Shown one piece after another: positions 62,443 to 64,000 of a stretch of DNA of 64,000 nt. The notes under the pieces are model-generated. The model did no database searches. It was not told the DNA's origin and saw only the letters and a program-made list of their open reading frames with translations. Source of the stretch: Puteibacter caeruleilacunae (GTDB taxonomy: Bacteria > Bacteroidota > Bacteroidia > Bacteroidales > Prolixibacteraceae). Within the stretch, counting starts at the first letter, position 1, and each line of letters opens with the position of its first letter. The translations under genes were made by a program, and so were the position numbers. The stretch spans positions 1-64,000 of the forward strand of contig SJCO01000006.1 of the NCBI GenBank assembly GCA_005217565.1. Direction: 5' to 3'.

Positions 62443-62450
62443 TATCTTTG
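62443..62450 (+). promoter_or_regulatory. Promoter -7 box (TATCTTTG) before the LiaF-like gene
   Basis: Exact TAnnTTTG match 27 bases before the start at 62477. A second -7-like TATATTTG lies at 62423-62430. Confidence 0.55.
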
Positions 62451-62476
62451 TATTGTGAAAATAAAATAACATTGCG

Positions 62477-63208
62477 ATGAGTACCTATTGTGAAGATAAC
62501 CGAAACCGATGTGGCAAGAAACCTTTCCTGGGAATATTGTTTATTCTAGTGGGAATCATATTGGTGTTGAAACATATGGGAGTGATTCCCATTGATATTG
62601 TACACTTTATCTTTTCCTGGAAAATGCTACTGATCGCGATTGGTATTGCCAATCTGTGGGGCGGAAATCGTTCTGTAGGATTTTTATTTGTACTTATAGG
62701 TAGTATATTCTACATCCCTGAATTTGTTGATGTTCCAGAGTCCATACAGAAGTATTACTGGCCTGTTGCGTTTATCGTAGGCGGAATATTTTTGGTGTTT
62801 AAGCATCGTAAATATCATAAGATGAGGACTGAAGGGGGTGCTTATGGTGGCTTCGATGCTTATGATGATTTTGTGATTTTTGGTGGACGTGAGCAGATGA
62901 TTGTTTCCCAGCATCTACGAGGTGGAAGAAGTTCAGCTTTGTTCGGCGGATTAGATTATGATTTTACTCGTTCGCTTCCAGCTGGTGAAGGCGCTGTTTC
63001 AGAGGTCTTTATTATGTTTGGAGGAACTACATTTAATATTCCACCCGACTGGACTGTTCGTAATGAAGTCAATACGATATTTGGTGGCTTTTCTGATGAA
63101 CGCTATAAAAATCCTTCTATAACAAGTGATCCTTCAAAAACATTGGTAATCCGTGGATTATGTATGTTTGGAGGAGTATCGATTGAGAGTAAGAATTATC
63201 CAGTATAG
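62477..63208 (+). CDS. LiaF-like membrane protein
   Basis: A 243-residue protein with four membrane segments (about residues 17-35, 43-60, 66-85, 92-108), then a C-terminal beta-helical domain with repeated FGG turns (VIFGGREQM, ALFGGLDYD, IMFGGTTFN, TIFGGFSDE, CMFGGVSIE). That layout matches DUF5668 + LiaF-type cell-envelope stress proteins. A LytS-type histidine kinase follows 19 bases later; LiaF proteins commonly lie next to, and damp, sensor kinases in Gram-positives, so a similar role is possible here. Confidence 0.8.
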   Translation: MSTYCEDNRNRCGKKPFLGILFILVGIILVLKHMGVIPIDIVHFIFSWKMLLIAIGIANLWGGNRSVGFLFVLIGSIFYIPEFVDVPESIQKYYWPVAFIVGGIFLVFKHRKYHKMRTEGGAYGGFDAYDDFVIFGGREQMIVSQHLRGGRSSALFGGLDYDFTRSLPAGEGAVSEVFIMFGGTTFNIPPDWTVRNEVNTIFGGFSDERYKNPSITSDPSKTLVIRGLCMFGGVSIESKNYPV

Positions 63209-63227
63209 AGATTAATACGATCTGATT

Positions 63228-64000
63228 ATGCATCCTCTTTTTAAAGGGAAAAACGTTACGTCTTATTATATCTTGCTGTGGGTGTTGGTGGCTGCAACAC
63301 ACTTCTTTCTGATGGTTTTTTACTATCGGTTCAGCTATTACCTGGCTTTTGTTGATGCCCTTATCTATTATGGAGTTTATGGAATACTTGGACTCGGTGT
63401 AGGTTTCCTTGTTACTCATAAAGAACAGGAAGAGTCATTACCTTTATTGTTGACCTACCATTTTATATCAGGACTGTTTATCTCGTCGCTTTGGCTGCAT
63501 ATTAGTGGCTTTATTGCACGTACTATAATCTCCGATTTATGGTATCTGGGGATTATGGAAACGACATTCGCCGGGCGAATGGTTGAAGGAATGTTTATGT
63601 ATTCCTTGCTGGTACTTTTCTACTATATGATCACCTTTTATCAGAATTATAAAGAGAAGATTACCCGTGAGGTTGAGTTGAAGGCATTGATAAAGGAGGC
63701 AGAACTGAGTGCGCTGAAATCTCAAATAAATCCTCATTTCCTGTTTAATAGTCTGAATTCAGTGTCGTCTCTTACAATTACTGATCCAGAGAAAGCCCAG
63801 GAGATGGTGGTTAAGCTGTCGCGTTTTCTCCGCTATTCTTTACAGCATGATAAGAATAAGGAGGTGTTGTTGAAGACTGAGATTGATAATATTATCTTGT
63901 ACCTGGAGATTGAGAAAGTGAGGTTTGGGAATAAGCTGGTGATGGAATTTGATATACCGGAGGACTTGGAACAATATGCATCGCTACCGAATATGATCCT
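63228..64000 (+). CDS. LytS-type sensor histidine kinase, 3' end beyond the window
   Basis: ATG 63228 opens a frame to the last base (257 codons), so the protein is incomplete. Four membrane segments span about residues 13-135 (YYILLWVLVAATHFFLMVFYY first), then a coiled coil and the His_kinase domain LKSQINPHFLFNSLNSVSSLT with the phospho-acceptor histidine near residue 170. KLSRFLRYSLQHD and EIDNIILYLEIEKVRFGNKL follow; the ATPase domain is cut off. Kinases of this class normally pair with a LytTR-domain response regulator, expected just beyond the window. Confidence 0.92.
   Translation, partial: MHPLFKGKNVTSYYILLWVLVAATHFFLMVFYYRFSYYLAFVDALIYYGVYGILGLGVGFLVTHKEQEESLPLLLTYHFISGLFISSLWLHISGFIARTIISDLWYLGIMETTFAGRMVEGMFMYSLLVLFYYMITFYQNYKEKITREVELKALIKEAELSALKSQINPHFLFNSLNSVSSLTITDPEKAQEMVVKLSRFLRYSLQHDKNKEVLLKTEIDNIILYLEIEKVRFGNKLVMEFDIPEDLEQYASLPNMI

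Overview
The window is from a member of the Bacteroidota, most likely class Bacteroidia. This rests on gliding/type IX secretion genes (gldH, a porW/sprE-like gene, porX), promoter boxes of the TAnnTTTG type, a CarboxypepD-fronted TonB receptor, a RicT/PSP1-gldH arrangement and many 6-bladed beta-propeller lipoproteins. The DNA is AT-rich. Order or genus cannot be fixed from the sequence alone; a marine Marinilabiliales-like organism is only a guess.

Layout. (1) 1-10.8 kb: the 3' part of a signal peptidase I gene, then six full propeller lipoprotein paralogues, two stand-alone LytTR DNA-binding proteins, three tiny ORFs that look like truncated relatives, and a noncoding element present three times. 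(2) 10.8-17.6 kb: core genes pgk, holB, ricT, gldH, trmB, an alkyltransferase-like gene and a repeat-bearing lipoprotein. (3) 17.6-29 kb: the most unusual part. Two membrane-tethered TPR/HTH regulators are each followed by a short NVEALA-like secreted peptide gene. Two cassettes of [six-cysteine secreted peptide - propeller lipoprotein - membrane-anchored CxxC thioredoxin-like protein] flank an O-antigen-ligase/Wzy-like membrane protein with TPRs, whose truncated duplicate lies at 19788-19916. (4) 29.2-38.2 kb: an RND efflux set with two different permeases, one adaptor and one outer-membrane channel. (5) 38.2-43.8 kb: a DUF1573 lipoprotein, a second signal peptidase I, a transglutaminase-fold protein and two more propeller lipoproteins. 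(6) 43.8-64 kb: core genes (mrp, porW/sprE-like, porX, a transglutaminase-like protein, TonB receptor + metallo-hydrolase, mpl, M19 dipeptidase, a PEP-synthase regulator-like protein, tRNA-Cys, a CWC protein, folB, glnS, a LiaF-like protein, and a LytS-type histidine kinase running off the end).

Working idea (inference): 17.6-43.8 kb is a secreted-peptide locus. Signal-peptide-bearing small proteins with conserved leaders and variable middles would be matured by the linked signal peptidase and the CxxC proteins, handled by the propeller lipoproteins and possibly the RND set, and sensed by the TPR/HTH membrane regulators. Every link between the parts rests on gene adjacency and on modules being duplicated together, not on demonstrated function.
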